A stretch of 36,583 bases of DNA from Noviherbaspirillum denitrificans. Lineage in GTDB: Bacteria > Pseudomonadota > Gammaproteobacteria > Burkholderiales > Burkholderiaceae_D. The notes beneath the pieces were generated by a model that saw nothing but the letters and a program-made list of their open reading frames with translations, was not told the origin of the DNA and did not search any database. Both the position numbers and the translations under genes were made by a program. Positions 1 to 7,686 of this stretch are shown one piece after another. The stretch covers positions 2,665,209 to 2,701,791 of the forward strand of contig NZ_LSTO01000001.1 of assembly GCF_002211445.1 (NCBI RefSeq), read 5' to 3'. How positions within the stretch are numbered: the first letter of the stretch is position 1; every line of letters starts with the position of its first letter.

Positions 1-171
1 GCGCTTGGCGTCGCCCGGCGCATTCGCGCCGGCCAGGTGGACGTGAACGGCGCGCCATTCAATGCACGCGCGCCGTTTGGCGGTTTCGGGCTTTCCGGCA
101 TCGGCCGTGAAGGCGGTCGTTTCGGCATTGAAGAGTTCCTCGAGCCGCGCTCAGTCCAGATGCCCAGATAG
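1..171 (+). CDS. Aldehyde dehydrogenase, C-terminal end (partial)
   Basis: The window opens inside a gene whose last 56 codons are read in frame 1 and stop with TAG at 169-171. The visible residues include an Asn-Gly-Ala-Pro-Phe stretch followed by PFGGFGLSGIGREGG, the conserved C-terminal motif of NAD(P)-dependent aldehyde dehydrogenases. That motif lies near the substrate channel and the oligomerisation strand. The catalytic Cys and Glu lie upstream of the window and cannot be checked. The crotonase gene begins 12 bp after the stop, so the two are probably one transcript that oxidises an aldehyde and processes an acyl-CoA. The family call is firm; the substrate is unknown. Confidence 0.88.
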   Translation, partial: ALGVARRIRAGQVDVNGAPFNARAPFGGFGLSGIGREGGRFGIEEFLEPRSVQMPR

Positions 172-183
172 GAGACTTGCAGC

Positions 184-1005
184 ATGGAATTCAAACAGAT
201 CGAAGTAACGCGGACCGGACCGGAAGATATGATCGCGGTCGTCAGCTTTTCCCGTCCGGAGAAAATGAATGCGCTCACAAAGGTGATGGAAGCCGAGTTG
301 CGCCTGGCGTTCGACCAGCTGGACAGGGATGAACGTGTGCGCGTGATCGTCCTGACCGGGAAGGGCAGGGCATTCTGCGCCGGAATGGACATCGATGAAC
401 TGGAAGTCCTTCCTCCCGGCGACATCCGCGCGGCGGAGTGGATGCGCCCCTATGACATGAACCGGCGCGCCGACTACCAAGCACGCTACACCTACATGCC
501 GGCCGTCCGCAAACCCGTCATCAGCGCCGTCAATGGCGCGGCGGCGGGACTGGGCATGGTGTTTGCGCTGTACAGCGACATCTGCTTCGCATCGGAATCG
601 GCGGTGTTCAGCACCGCATTCTCGAAGCGCGGCCTGATTGCCGAGCACGGGATTGCATGGATACTGCCGAGGGTCGTCGGTCCCGGCCATGCTGCCGACC
701 TGCTCTATTCGGCGCGCAAGCTGACTGCCCCGGAAGCGCTTGCGATGGGCATGCTCAACCGTGTCTTTCCGGCGGAGACCCTGTTGGAGGAAACGCTGAA
801 GTACGCCGCGGAGCTCGCGACTACGGTATCCCCTCGTTCGCTCCGCGTCATGAAACGCCAGCTCTGGGAGGCGCCTTGCCAGACACTGTCGGAAGCGGTC
901 ATGCTGGCGAACGAGGAAATGTTCCACAGCATCGAGAGCGAAGACTTCAGCGAAGGCGTCCGCCATTTCATCGAAAAGCGGCCCGCACGATTTACCGGGA
1001 AGTGA
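184..1005 (+). CDS. Enoyl-CoA hydratase/isomerase (crotonase) family protein
   Basis: This 273-residue protein has the usual crotonase length and fold signatures. The first oxyanion-hole segment is FCAGMDI at residues 64-70 and the second is NGAAAGLG at 117-124. The Glu that many hydratases carry just after the second Gly-rich loop is replaced by Met125. One acidic residue, Glu154 (in GLIAEHG), remains in the second catalytic position. That one-acid pattern is more typical of isomerases or other crotonase chemistries than of classical hydratases. The start at 184 follows the purine-rich stretch AGGAGAC at 170-176. The gene lies 12 bp behind the aldehyde dehydrogenase and is probably cotranscribed with it. 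It converges on the LysR gene. The exact reaction cannot be assigned. Confidence 0.88.
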   Translation: MEFKQIEVTRTGPEDMIAVVSFSRPEKMNALTKVMEAELRLAFDQLDRDERVRVIVLTGKGRAFCAGMDIDELEVLPPGDIRAAEWMRPYDMNRRADYQARYTYMPAVRKPVISAVNGAAAGLGMVFALYSDICFASESAVFSTAFSKRGLIAEHGIAWILPRVVGPGHAADLLYSARKLTAPEALAMGMLNRVFPAETLLEETLKYAAELATTVSPRSLRVMKRQLWEAPCQTLSEAVMLANEEMFHSIESEDFSEGVRHFIEKRPARFTGK

Positions 1006-1050
1006 ATCCGCTGCGCACACGTGCCGCCCGGCCGGCCCGGACCGCAAACG

Positions 1051-1959
1051 CTACCGGGTAGTACGCACAAGCAGTTCGGGAACGAGCTCTCGCAATTCCG
1101 CAAGAACAAACCGGCCGGCGCGCGTAAGCGGTCTCTGTTTGGTGATGCACAGGGTAACGGTGCGAGGAATGCCGGGCTGCACCAGGCGGGCCGCGCGCAA
1201 TATCCCTGCCGCCACTTCCTGCACGACGGCCGGAAACGGCAGGATAGTCAAAGCCTCTCCGCTTGCCGCGACTTCCTTCATGGCGGCAAGCGTATCCACT
1301 TCAATGGCGACATCGAGGGAAAATCCTTTCTGGCGGGCGATATGGTCGAGCGCGCTGCGCAATCCGTTCGGTGCGGGCGGCAGGACGAGGAGTTTTCCCT
1401 TGAGGTCGGTGAATGGAAATTTCTGCCCGGCGAGGTCCGCATTGCCCGCCGCGCCGATCACATACGTATCGATGCGCCCCAAGGCTTCCTCACCGGCGGG
1501 TGTGCTTTGCCCGTAGCGATTGATGACAGCGATATCCAGCCTGCCGGACGCCAATTGCTCATCCAGGTTGCCGCTGAAGCCCTCCGTGATGCGCAGGCGG
1601 ACGCCGGGCGCGGATGCGCGAACACGAGAGAACAGTGCGGTGGTCAGTTCACGCGAGATGGACGGCAGCACGCCGAGGTGCACAGTGCCGATCGGTACGC
1701 CGGCGGCATCCTTGACTTCGTTGCGCAGCTGTTCCGCTTGTGCCAGCATGAGCTGGATGTGGGGCCGGATGCGCATTCCGAATTCGGATAGCACCACCCC
1801 CCGTCCCGTGCGATGGAACAGGCGATCCCCCCATTCCGCTTCAAGCTGAGCCAGCTTCCTGCTGATAAGTGACTGCGCCACCGCGCTTGCCTTTGCCGCC
1901 TTGGACAGCGAGCCGAGCTGGGCGACGAGTTCAAACGCTTCCAGTTGGTCCAGATTCAT
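1051..1959 (-). CDS. LysR-family transcriptional regulator
   Basis: A 302-residue LysR-type regulator. It has an N-terminal winged helix-turn-helix (residues about 3-60, with LGSLSKAAKASAVAQSLISRK) followed by the two-lobed effector domain seen from about residue 90 (GTVHLGVLPSISREL). The frame is open upstream to 2172, but the family's DNA-binding domain begins almost at the Met at 1959 (MNLDQLEAF), so that start is chosen. No strong ribosome-binding site is visible there, and a Met at 2037 is an alternative. The gene converges on the crotonase gene with 45 bp between stops, so it does not share a promoter with it. Its targets are not evident from position. Confidence 0.87.
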   Translation of the reverse strand: MNLDQLEAFELVAQLGSLSKAAKASAVAQSLISRKLAQLEAEWGDRLFHRTGRGVVLSEFGMRIRPHIQLMLAQAEQLRNEVKDAAGVPIGTVHLGVLPSISRELTTALFSRVRASAPGVRLRITEGFSGNLDEQLASGRLDIAVINRYGQSTPAGEEALGRIDTYVIGAAGNADLAGQKFPFTDLKGKLLVLPPAPNGLRSALDHIARQKGFSLDVAIEVDTLAAMKEVAASGEALTILPFPAVVQEVAAGILRAARLVQPGIPRTVTLCITKQRPLTRAGRFVLAELRELVPELLVRTTR

Positions 1960-2213
1960 ATCAAATGACTGCCAGGCGATTCCTTCGCGCTCCGCTACAT
2001 CGAAAACCTTCCCGGTGCTGACGGGATACGGCTTCATTATATCGGCGCCTGACGGCAAGATGCGTTGCCGTCCGGGACCTTCCTGTACCGGATTTCCGGA
2101 GGTTGGAGGCAGCGCTTTCAGTGATCTCCGGTGCGCCGGTGCATTGCAGCCGCGAGCGAACTCCCGGAACAATCGAACGGCTTGGCAAGGGCCGCATCGA
2201 CCAGGTGTAGTCG

Positions 2214-2228
2214 TTCAAATTTTTTGAA
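2214..2228. promoter_or_regulatory. AT-rich inverted repeat TTCAAA-N3-TTTGAA
   Basis: Two perfect 6-bp arms separated by TTT lie in the gap between the LysR gene and the small zinc-ribbon gene, 4 bp past the latter's stop. This could be a regulator binding site about 255 bp upstream of the LysR start, or a weak hairpin. It lacks the GC-rich stem of a rho-independent terminator. Only the symmetry is seen; a role is inferred. Confidence 0.3.
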
Positions 2229-2231
2229 TGA

Positions 2232-2444
2232 TCAGGAAAGGTACAAGTCAGTCCATTCCTCGAAGTGCGCCGGCAGGGGGCGCGAACGGTAGGCGCTGGC
2301 AGCATTCCCCTCCCTGCTGCCGCCGCAATAGGGACAGCGTATTCTTCCGCGCTCCTTCTTGTCACCAAAGGCGCTGCTGAACTGCTCAAGAATGTATTGC
2401 CTCGTGCATTCCGGATTCGGGCAGCGCTCCAGGCGAATAGCCAT
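2232..2444 (-). CDS. Small zinc-ribbon-like protein (hypothetical)
   Basis: A 70-residue protein with two cysteine pairs, CPNPEC near residues 8-13 and CPYC near 37-40, spaced like the two knuckles of a zinc ribbon. The start at 2444 has a good ribosome-binding site (GGGAG about 8 bases upstream). Codon use is GC-rich, like its neighbours. There is no membrane segment or signal peptide. The gene stands alone between the LysR and pirin genes on the same strand. The four Cys argue for a folded Zn-binding protein, but the family is not recognised and no function is proposed. Confidence 0.6.
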   Translation of the reverse strand: MAIRLERCPNPECTRQYILEQFSSAFGDKKERGRIRCPYCGGSREGNAASAYRSRPLPAHFEEWTDLYLS

Positions 2445-2602
2445 TTGATTTGCTCCCGCGTGCTTGCTGTCTGTGCGTACCGTATATGAATTTAGACTAG
2501 CACCTTGTCGGAATGATTCAACCGTGGTTTCACTCGCCCGGCAGTCATCGCGCGATGCGCTCGAAGAAGCGTTCGTGGTTGCTTGACACGGGGAGCCGAA
2601 TC

Positions 2603-3346
2603 TCAGCTTCCCGCGATGGACGCGGAAGGGAAGACAAACGCTAGAACTTCGGCGTCCGGAGATGTCGTTGATAGCTGCAACTGTCCGCTCATTGTCATGG
2701 CGAGGGCGTCGCCGCCCTCGAGTGCGAGTGGCATCGACCTTGCCGTTTCCACGCGTATCGAACCCTGGACAACATGCAGGTAGGCGCTGGACGACGCCGG
2801 AACGGCCATTTCCAGCACATGCCCTGGAAGAAGTATCCCGGCAAGAATCGAAACGTCCTGGTCCACGGTCAGGCTACCACCTCGGCCGTCAGGAGTGACG
2901 AGGGCTTGCCATCGTCCTGTTCTTTGGCCTCTGTCGAAGCGGCGCTGGTCGACCGCCGGCGTTGCGCCTCGCGTCCGCGGGCGCACCCAGACCTGGAGGT
3001 GGTGATCCTCCTCGGTCATGGAGGCGTTCATCTGGCTGTGCCAGATACCTGAGCCCGCAGTCATTTTCTGAACGTCGCCGGGATAGACGTAAGCATGGCT
3101 GCCGAGACTGTCGCGGTGCTCGATTGCGCCCGACAAAGGAATGATGAAGATTTCCATGTCCCTGTGCTGATGCATGGCGAAGCCTGTTCCAGGCTGTATG
3201 ACGTCTTCATTCAACGCAACCAGGGGGCCGAATCCGTTGCGATCCGGATCATGGTAGTCCCCAAACGAAAAACTGAAGCGTGCGTACAGCCAATCCAGCT
3301 TTAGCGTGCCTCGGTCTGCACCTCGGCGTATGTCTAACGATGCCAT
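2603..3346 (-). CDS. Pirin family protein (bicupin)
   Basis: A 247-residue cupin protein with pirin hallmarks: an N-terminal domain with GFAMHQHRDMEI (residues 55-66) and GSGIWHSQMN (98-107), then a C-terminal cupin with little motif conservation. Pirins such as E. coli YhhW bind one metal through three His and one Glu. Here His59, His61 and His103 are in place, but the position expected to hold Glu has Gln105. That may change metal affinity or remove the quercetinase-type activity reported for some members. The start at 3346 has a strong ribosome-binding site (CAGGAGAAG). It lies 51 bp downstream of the EamA gene and is probably transcribed with it. Confidence 0.88.
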   Translation of the reverse strand: MASLDIRRGADRGTLKLDWLYARFSFSFGDYHDPDRNGFGPLVALNEDVIQPGTGFAMHQHRDMEIFIIPLSGAIEHRDSLGSHAYVYPGDVQKMTAGSGIWHSQMNASMTEEDHHLQVWVRPRTRGATPAVDQRRFDRGQRTGRWQALVTPDGRGGSLTVDQDVSILAGILLPGHVLEMAVPASSSAYLHVVQGSIRVETARSMPLALEGGDALAMTMSGQLQLSTTSPDAEVLAFVFPSASIAGS

Positions 3347-3397
3347 TCTTTCTTCTCCTGCCAGGCAGCCTGTGTAACGATGTTTGCGGTCGCCGGC

Positions 3398-4303
3398 TCA
3401 GGCGAGCGCTTGCGCCGGACGCCGGTTGACCAATACAACGCCGGCCGCGATGACAGCTACGGCGACGGGCATCCATGGTGTCAGCTTCTCGCCGAACAGG
3501 AGTACCCCGCCGAGAACGCCGGTCGCCGACATTACATAGCCGAGCTGGCTGAAATAAACCGGGTCCGCCACTTTCTGGAAGCGGAAGTAAACAAGGTAAC
3601 CCAGGCTCGTGAACGTGCACTGCAGGAGCACGAGCGGCCAGTCTGTGCTGCCCCCGGGACCGGGATCGCTTGCCAGCAACAGGGGGAGCAATGCGGCAGC
3701 ACCGGCAACAAGCATGCTTCCGGCCAGCGTCGGTGCGTCATACCCTTCCGGCAGATAGCGCTTCCGATACACGTTTCCGGCGGCGACGCTGAGCGGGATG
3801 CCGAGCGCCAGCAGCACTTCGGCGCCAGGCGCCGCCTGGTGAGCGGGCTTGCCGAGAACAAGCAGGCCCGCGCCCGCCATGCCAAGCAACACGCCGGCCA
3901 GGCGGCTGGCCCGGTAGCGCTCCATTCCTGCCATCCAACCGAAGGCATAGGTAAAGAGCGGGGGCAAGGTGTAGGCGAGCGAGGTCGTGGTGGTGCCGAG
4001 TCCAGGCATGACGACGAAGGCCAGGCTGTTCGGCAGGGCGACACCAAGAATGCCGGCGATCAAGCTGTACTTGGCGACATGAGCGGACAGGAGCATGCGT
4101 CCTCTCCGGCCGGCAATCAACAGGATGAGCCCGCTGCCGAGCGCTGCCCAGAAGGTAAAGGGGATGGGCGACCATCCGGCGCCGCTGGCAAGCCTGGCAA
4201 CGGGCAAGGTTGCGCCGAGCAGGATGCCCGTCATGATGAGCAGCGTCAGCGGCTTGTTCATAAGGCGCTGTCCGCTTGTGATTGCGGTTTGAAGGGTAGG
4301 CAT
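3398..4303 (-). CDS. EamA/DMT-family transporter
   Basis: A 301-residue inner-membrane protein with about ten hydrophobic segments in two repeated halves, the pattern of EamA (DUF6) drug/metabolite transporters. Glycine-rich helices such as LLGMAGAGLLVLG, and VAVIAAGVVLVNRRP near the C-terminus, are typical of the family. The frame is open upstream, but the start at 4303 is preferred: it has CGGAG 7 bases upstream and leaves a normal N-terminus (MPTLQTAIT). A Met at 4261 is an alternative. It is divergent from the LysR gene at 4417 and likely its target. Substrate unknown; amino-acid or metabolite export is common in the family. Confidence 0.85.
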   Translation of the reverse strand: MPTLQTAITSGQRLMNKPLTLLIMTGILLGATLPVARLASGAGWSPIPFTFWAALGSGLILLIAGRRGRMLLSAHVAKYSLIAGILGVALPNSLAFVVMPGLGTTTTSLAYTLPPLFTYAFGWMAGMERYRASRLAGVLLGMAGAGLLVLGKPAHQAAPGAEVLLALGIPLSVAAGNVYRKRYLPEGYDAPTLAGSMLVAGAAALLPLLLASDPGPGGSTDWPLVLLQCTFTSLGYLVYFRFQKVADPVYFSQLGYVMSATGVLGGVLLFGEKLTPWMPVAVAVIAAGVVLVNRRPAQALA

Positions 4304-4383
4304 GTCGGGCTCCGGTTCACTGGACGACGTCAGTCTACTGGCCTCCCTTGATGGAAAAAATCCCATGCGAGGAACATAATTTA

Positions 4384-4396
4384 TTCCAATTTGGAA
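4384..4396. promoter_or_regulatory. Candidate LysR operator (T-N11-A) between divergent genes
   Basis: The 13-bp element TTCCAA-T-TTGGAA is a perfect inverted repeat of the T-N11-A form typical of LysR-type binding sites. It lies in the 113-bp gap between the EamA gene (start 4303) and the divergent LysR gene (start 4417). This is the classical place for a regulator that controls itself and its neighbour. The symmetry is seen; the binding is inferred. Confidence 0.55.
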
Positions 4397-4416
4397 AAAA
4401 TGAGGGAGATTTGGGT

Positions 4417-5310
4417 ATGGATAACCTGCTTTCATTGCGCGCGTTTCGGCGGGTAGTGGAAACTACCAGCTTCTCGCGCGCCGCCGAGCTGCTTGACGTT
4501 ACGCCGGGTACCATCAGCAAGCTGGTTGCGCAACTTGAGCAGCACCTCGGAGCACGTCTGCTGGCGCGCTCCACGCGCAGGATGAGCCTGACCGAGGCAG
4601 GGCGCATCTACTATACGCATTGTGTGCGCGTACTGGATGAGCTCGACCATGCCGAGCGCGCCGTACAACAACTGGTCGATGTGCCGCGCGGGACCCTGCG
4701 TATCAGCGTTCCCACCTCTTTCGGCATCCTTTGGCTTAGCCAGCGGCTGCCGCTTTTCCTGCGCCAGTATCCGGAAATCCGCCTGGATGTCGTCGCAAAT
4801 GATCATTACGTGGACCTCTTGGATGGCGGCTTCGACATGGCGTTGCGCATCAGCAGGAAGCTGCAGGATTCCTCCATGATGGCCAAGCCGCTCGGCGAGA
4901 TCCCGCATGTGCTTGTTGCGAGCCCCGCCTATTTTTTGGCGGCAGGCAAGCCGCGGACTCCCGCTGACCTCACCCAACACAACTGCCTGGTTTACACGTT
5001 GTCCCAGATGCCGGGCGAATGGGTATTCAGGGAAGGAAAGTCTGCCATCACAGTCCAAGTCCAGGGCAATTACCACTGCAACAACAGCGTGATGTTGCGC
5101 GCAGCGCTATTGCAAGGGACGGGAATAACGCAGACACCGCTTCCGGTCGTGGAGGATTTGTTGCAGACCAGTCAGCTCATTACTTGCCTGGAAGAATGGC
5201 AGCCACCTTCGCATCGTCTTTTCGCGATGTTGCCGCAAACCGGTGCAATTTCGCCGAAGGTGCGCGCCTTCATCGAATTCGTCGCGCAGCAGAGCGCTGC
5301 CATAAGGTAG
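4417..5310 (+). CDS. LysR-family transcriptional regulator
   Basis: A 297-residue LysR regulator. The winged helix lies at residues 1-60 (SFSRAAELLDVTPGTISKLVAQLE), followed by a CrgA/TsaR-like effector domain with GTLRISVPTSFG and the RL-LFLRQYPEI segment. An upstream in-frame Met at 4348 exists, but the start at 4417 has the ribosome-binding site GAGGGAG and the standard LysR N-terminus. It is transcribed away from the EamA exporter gene, with a T-N11-A palindrome between them, so regulation of that exporter and of itself is the most likely role. The inducer is unknown. Confidence 0.88.
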   Translation: MDNLLSLRAFRRVVETTSFSRAAELLDVTPGTISKLVAQLEQHLGARLLARSTRRMSLTEAGRIYYTHCVRVLDELDHAERAVQQLVDVPRGTLRISVPTSFGILWLSQRLPLFLRQYPEIRLDVVANDHYVDLLDGGFDMALRISRKLQDSSMMAKPLGEIPHVLVASPAYFLAAGKPRTPADLTQHNCLVYTLSQMPGEWVFREGKSAITVQVQGNYHCNNSVMLRAALLQGTGITQTPLPVVEDLLQTSQLITCLEEWQPPSHRLFAMLPQTGAISPKVRAFIEFVAQQSAAIR

Positions 5311-5344
5311 GGCAGTGATGCCATTAACAGTCGCTGTCTCTGCT

Positions 5345-5372
5345 TTTACTTCGGCACAATTGCGGATATCAT
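5345..5372 (+). promoter_or_regulatory. Predicted promoter of the gntR-like gene
   Basis: TTTACT (5345-5350) and TATCAT (5367-5372) are separated by 16 bp and resemble sigma-70 -35/-10 boxes. The predicted start of transcription, near 5379, falls inside the TAGCGCTA operator. This fits negative autoregulation. Confidence 0.5.
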
Positions 5373-5373
5373 A

Positions 5374-5385
5374 GTTAGCGCTATC
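5374..5385. promoter_or_regulatory. Operator-like palindrome upstream of the LacI-family gene
   Basis: GTTAGCGCTATC contains the perfect core TAGCGCTA and shares 11 of 12 bases with the central 12 bases of the palindrome before the gluconokinase gene. It lies about 30 bp upstream of the LacI-family start and overlaps the predicted transcription start. It is best read as an autoregulatory operator. Confidence 0.65.
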
Positions 5386-5411
5386 AATTTATTTTCCCGA
5401 GACGTCCTTTT

Positions 5412-6446
5412 ATGCCGAACGATTCCAGCAACCCGTCCCGCGGCCGCGTCCGGCGCCGCGCGACCCTGGCCGACGTGGCCAAGGCAGTTGGCGTCTCCAC
5501 CATGACGGCTTCCCGCGCAATTGGCCGCCCCGAGCTTGTGTCCGAGGAACTGCGCGGCCAGATCGAGATAGCGATCCGCGAGCTCGGCTATGTCCCGAAC
5601 CGTGCTGCGCGCGCGCTTGCGTCCGCACGTTCGCATGTCATTGCGGTACTCATTCCCTCCCTTTCAAACGCGGTGTTCACTGATGTGCTGGCAGGGGTGC
5701 AGGACGCGGTCGATGCAGAGGGTTACCAAGTGCTGATCGGCAATACGCGCTATTCCTTCGCCGAAGAGGAAAAGCTCGTCAACATCCATCTCCAGTCCAA
5801 TCCGGACGGGGTGCTCCTGACTGGCCTGACCCAGAGCGAGAGAGTGCGCCAAATGCTGTCCGCGGCGGGTATTCCGACGGTGTCGATGATGGACCTCTCC
5901 GACGATCCGGACCGTTACTCAGTCGGCATGTCGCAATTTGACGCCGGCCACACCATTACCCGCCATCTCCTGGTGAAGGGCTACCGGCGTATCGGGTTTA
6001 TTGCTGCGCAGCTCGACGAGCGCACACTCAAGCGTGCGGACGGTTACCGGCATGCATTGCAGCAGGCCGGGCTCTATGACAGCCGGCGTGAAGTACTGGT
6101 CTCCGATCCTTCGACGATTGCCTTGGGCGCGGAACTCGTCGGACGCTTGATGGCGCGTGCGCCTGATTGCGACGCGGTCTTCTGCTGCAACGACGACCTT
6201 GCTTACGGCGCCATTTTCCAGTGCCAGCGCCGCGGCATCGCGATTCCGCAGCAGCTCGCCATTTGCGGCTTCAACGACCTGCCGGCGTCAGCCTGGATGA
6301 ATCCTTCTGTCACGACCATCTCCACTCCGCGGTACCGCGTCGGTTTCGAGGCAGCGACGCTCCTGAAGCAGCTTATCTGCGGTGAGCAGCCGGAGCAGCG
6401 CCGTATCGACCTGGGCTTCACGCTCATGGCGCGCGAGAGCACCTGA
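5412..6446 (+). CDS. gntR: LacI-family repressor, GntR (gluconate)-like
   Basis: A 344-residue LacI-family regulator. The helix-turn-helix and hinge helix are at residues about 18-70 (TLADVAKAVGVSTMTASRAIG, then PNRAARALAS). The periplasmic-binding-protein-like sensor follows (IAVLIPSLSN, QLDERT, DAVFCCNDDLAYGA). From memory, these sensor motifs match E. coli GntR closely (LDERT, DGVFCTNDDLAVGAAFECQR), which supports gluconate or a phosphogluconate-type effector. The gene directly precedes gluconokinase and a TRAP transporter on the same strand. Near-identical palindromes sit before this gene and before gntK. A 10-bp-arm hairpin follows its stop, so it can be transcribed separately from gntK. 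The family is certain and the effector likely. Confidence 0.85.
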   Translation: MPNDSSNPSRGRVRRRATLADVAKAVGVSTMTASRAIGRPELVSEELRGQIEIAIRELGYVPNRAARALASARSHVIAVLIPSLSNAVFTDVLAGVQDAVDAEGYQVLIGNTRYSFAEEEKLVNIHLQSNPDGVLLTGLTQSERVRQMLSAAGIPTVSMMDLSDDPDRYSVGMSQFDAGHTITRHLLVKGYRRIGFIAAQLDERTLKRADGYRHALQQAGLYDSRREVLVSDPSTIALGAELVGRLMARAPDCDAVFCCNDDLAYGAIFQCQRRGIAIPQQLAICGFNDLPASAWMNPSVTTISTPRYRVGFEAATLLKQLICGEQPEQRRIDLGFTLMAREST

Positions 6447-6453
6447 TTCCCCG

Positions 6454-6476
6454 GCAGCGCAGCTACGCTGCGCTGC
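6454..6476 (+). terminator. Hairpin after the gntR-like gene
   Basis: GCAGCGCAGC and GCTGCGCTGC form a perfect 10-bp stem with a TAC loop, beginning 8 bp after the repressor stop. No U-run follows directly (ACAATAAAAAT), so termination may be partial. The gntK promoter starts 15 bp further on. Confidence 0.5.
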
Positions 6477-6490
6477 ACAATAAAAATCTG

Positions 6491-6518
6491 TTTACATGCC
6501 GTCCATATCCACTAAAAT
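6491..6518 (+). promoter_or_regulatory. Predicted promoter of gntK-TRAP operon
   Basis: TTTACA (6491-6496) and TAAAAT (6513-6518), with a 16-bp spacer, are good sigma-70 boxes. The predicted transcription start, about 6525-6530, coincides with the edge of the TGTTAGCGCTAACA operator. A bound LacI-type repressor would therefore block initiation. Confidence 0.6.
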
Positions 6519-6527
6519 GCCATTCAC

Positions 6528-6541
6528 TGTTAGCGCTAACA
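6528..6541. promoter_or_regulatory. GntR-type operator, perfect 14-bp palindrome
   Basis: TGTTAGCGCTAACA is perfectly symmetric with a central CG step, as is usual for LacI-family operators. It lies 10 bp upstream of the gntK start and repeats the element before the repressor gene. The sequence is seen directly. Assignment to the adjacent repressor is an inference from the duplicated site and gene order. Confidence 0.75.
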
Positions 6542-6551
6542 AAGGAATCAA

Positions 6552-7103
6552 ATGAAGGCAGGGCAAGACAGTGGCGGCAAGTCAGCATCGCAGGGCGCGG
6601 AACCGCGGCGTTACGTCGTCATGGGGGTCAGTGGATGCGGAAAAAGTGAAATCGGCGCGCGACTGGCCGAGCGCCTGGGGTGTCGCCACATTGAAGGAGA
6701 CGCCTACCACTCCCGGCACAACATACAAAAGATGGCGGCCGGCATTCCTCTCGACGATGCGGATCGCGAGGACTGGCTGGAGCGCCTGTCGGAAGAGCTC
6801 GCCCTGGCCAGAAAAGGCGGAGCAGGGTTGGTCCTGTCCTGTTCCGCGCTCAAGCGCAAGTACCGCGACCTGCTACGGCAAGGCGATCCGGACGTCGTAT
6901 TTGTCCACCTTTCGGGGCCCCGCAGCCTGATCGAGGAGCGCATGCGCGTGCGGCCAAACCATTTCATGCCCGTGTCCTTGCTCGACAGCCAGTTTCGCGA
7001 CCTGCAGCCGCTTGATGCATCGGAAACCGGCGTCGTGATGGACGTGGGTCTGCCCCCGGATGAGCTGGTCAAAAAGGTTCTCGAATGCATCGATAAAACA
7101 TGA
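6552..7103 (+). CDS. gntK: Gluconokinase
   Basis: A 183-residue P-loop kinase of the gluconokinase family, which phosphorylates D-gluconate to 6-phosphogluconate in the cytosol. The Walker A motif is GVSGCGKS (residues 25-32). It is followed by the family signature EGDAYHSRHNIQKMAAGIPL and the DREDWLE segment. Further motifs are LSCSALKRKYRDLLR and the lid-like RPNHFMPVSLLDSQF. An N-terminal extension of about 20 polar residues precedes the kinase core. The gene is 10 bp after a palindromic operator and 31 bp before the TRAP small permease, so kinase and transporter form one gluconate-responsive operon. The product feeds the Entner-Doudoroff or pentose phosphate route. Confidence 0.93.
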   Translation: MKAGQDSGGKSASQGAEPRRYVVMGVSGCGKSEIGARLAERLGCRHIEGDAYHSRHNIQKMAAGIPLDDADREDWLERLSEELALARKGGAGLVLSCSALKRKYRDLLRQGDPDVVFVHLSGPRSLIEERMRVRPNHFMPVSLLDSQFRDLQPLDASETGVVMDVGLPPDELVKKVLECIDKT

Positions 7104-7134
7104 TCGAAGAATGAGTAGGAGATAGGAGAGAGCA

Positions 7135-7686
7135 ATGAAATCCCTGGTGAGCCGCCTTGAGCGGACCGTAGAAATTCTGATGGCGCTGGCACTGGCAATC
7201 ATGGCTGGCTGCGTCTTTGGCAACGTAGTCTTGCGCTATGCATTCAACACCGGCATCGCGGCCGCGGAAGAAATCGCGCGCCTGATGTTTGTCTGGCTGA
7301 TCTTCCTTGGGGCAATCCTCGCCACGCGCCGTCACGCGCACCTCGGCGTCGAGATGCTCCAGGCAGCGCTGCCGCCATCCGCGCGCAAGGTTTGCGCAGT
7401 CGCCAGCCATTTGCTGATCCTTTATGCGCTATGGCTCTTCCTGCACGGCAGCTGGACACAAACGGTGATAGGGATGAACATCCGTTCGACCGTCCTCGGC
7501 TATCCGACCGCATTGATGGCAGCGGCCGGACTGCTATGCGCCGCCACCATGATGCTGATTGTGGCGAACAACCTTCTGCTCATCCTCACCGGTCACCCGG
7601 CGGCGGTCGTTCCGGGCACGCCCGCCCCTCACGACGACACTTCCCCCAAGGCTGCGCCGGCACATCCGCAAGGAGCACTCGAATGA
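7135..7686 (+). CDS. TRAP transporter small permease (DctQ family)
   Basis: A 183-residue membrane protein with four hydrophobic segments (about residues 14-35, 50-70, 85-105 and 125-148). The motif AAEEIARLMFVWLIFLGA is the conserved DctQ core. The C-terminal tail is Pro/Ala-rich and cytoplasmic-looking. DctQ subunits bind the large permease and are needed for Na+- or H+-driven uptake from the periplasmic receptor. The stop overlaps the next gene's start by 4 bp (ATGA), showing translational coupling. Position behind gntK suggests gluconate or a related sugar acid as substrate. Confidence 0.9.
   Translation: MKSLVSRLERTVEILMALALAIMAGCVFGNVVLRYAFNTGIAAAEEIARLMFVWLIFLGAILATRRHAHLGVEMLQAALPPSARKVCAVASHLLILYALWLFLHGSWTQTVIGMNIRSTVLGYPTALMAAAGLLCAATMMLIVANNLLLILTGHPAAVVPGTPAPHDDTSPKAAPAHPQGALE

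Noticed and set aside
151-1047. Long minus-strand frame opposite the crotonase gene
   Set aside because: It is an antisense shadow of a recognised gene in high-GC DNA and shows no domain or ribosome-binding site.
1960-2172. Upstream extension of the LysR gene by 71 codons
   Set aside because: LysR proteins start almost directly at the helix-turn-helix, and the extension has no similarity to the family.
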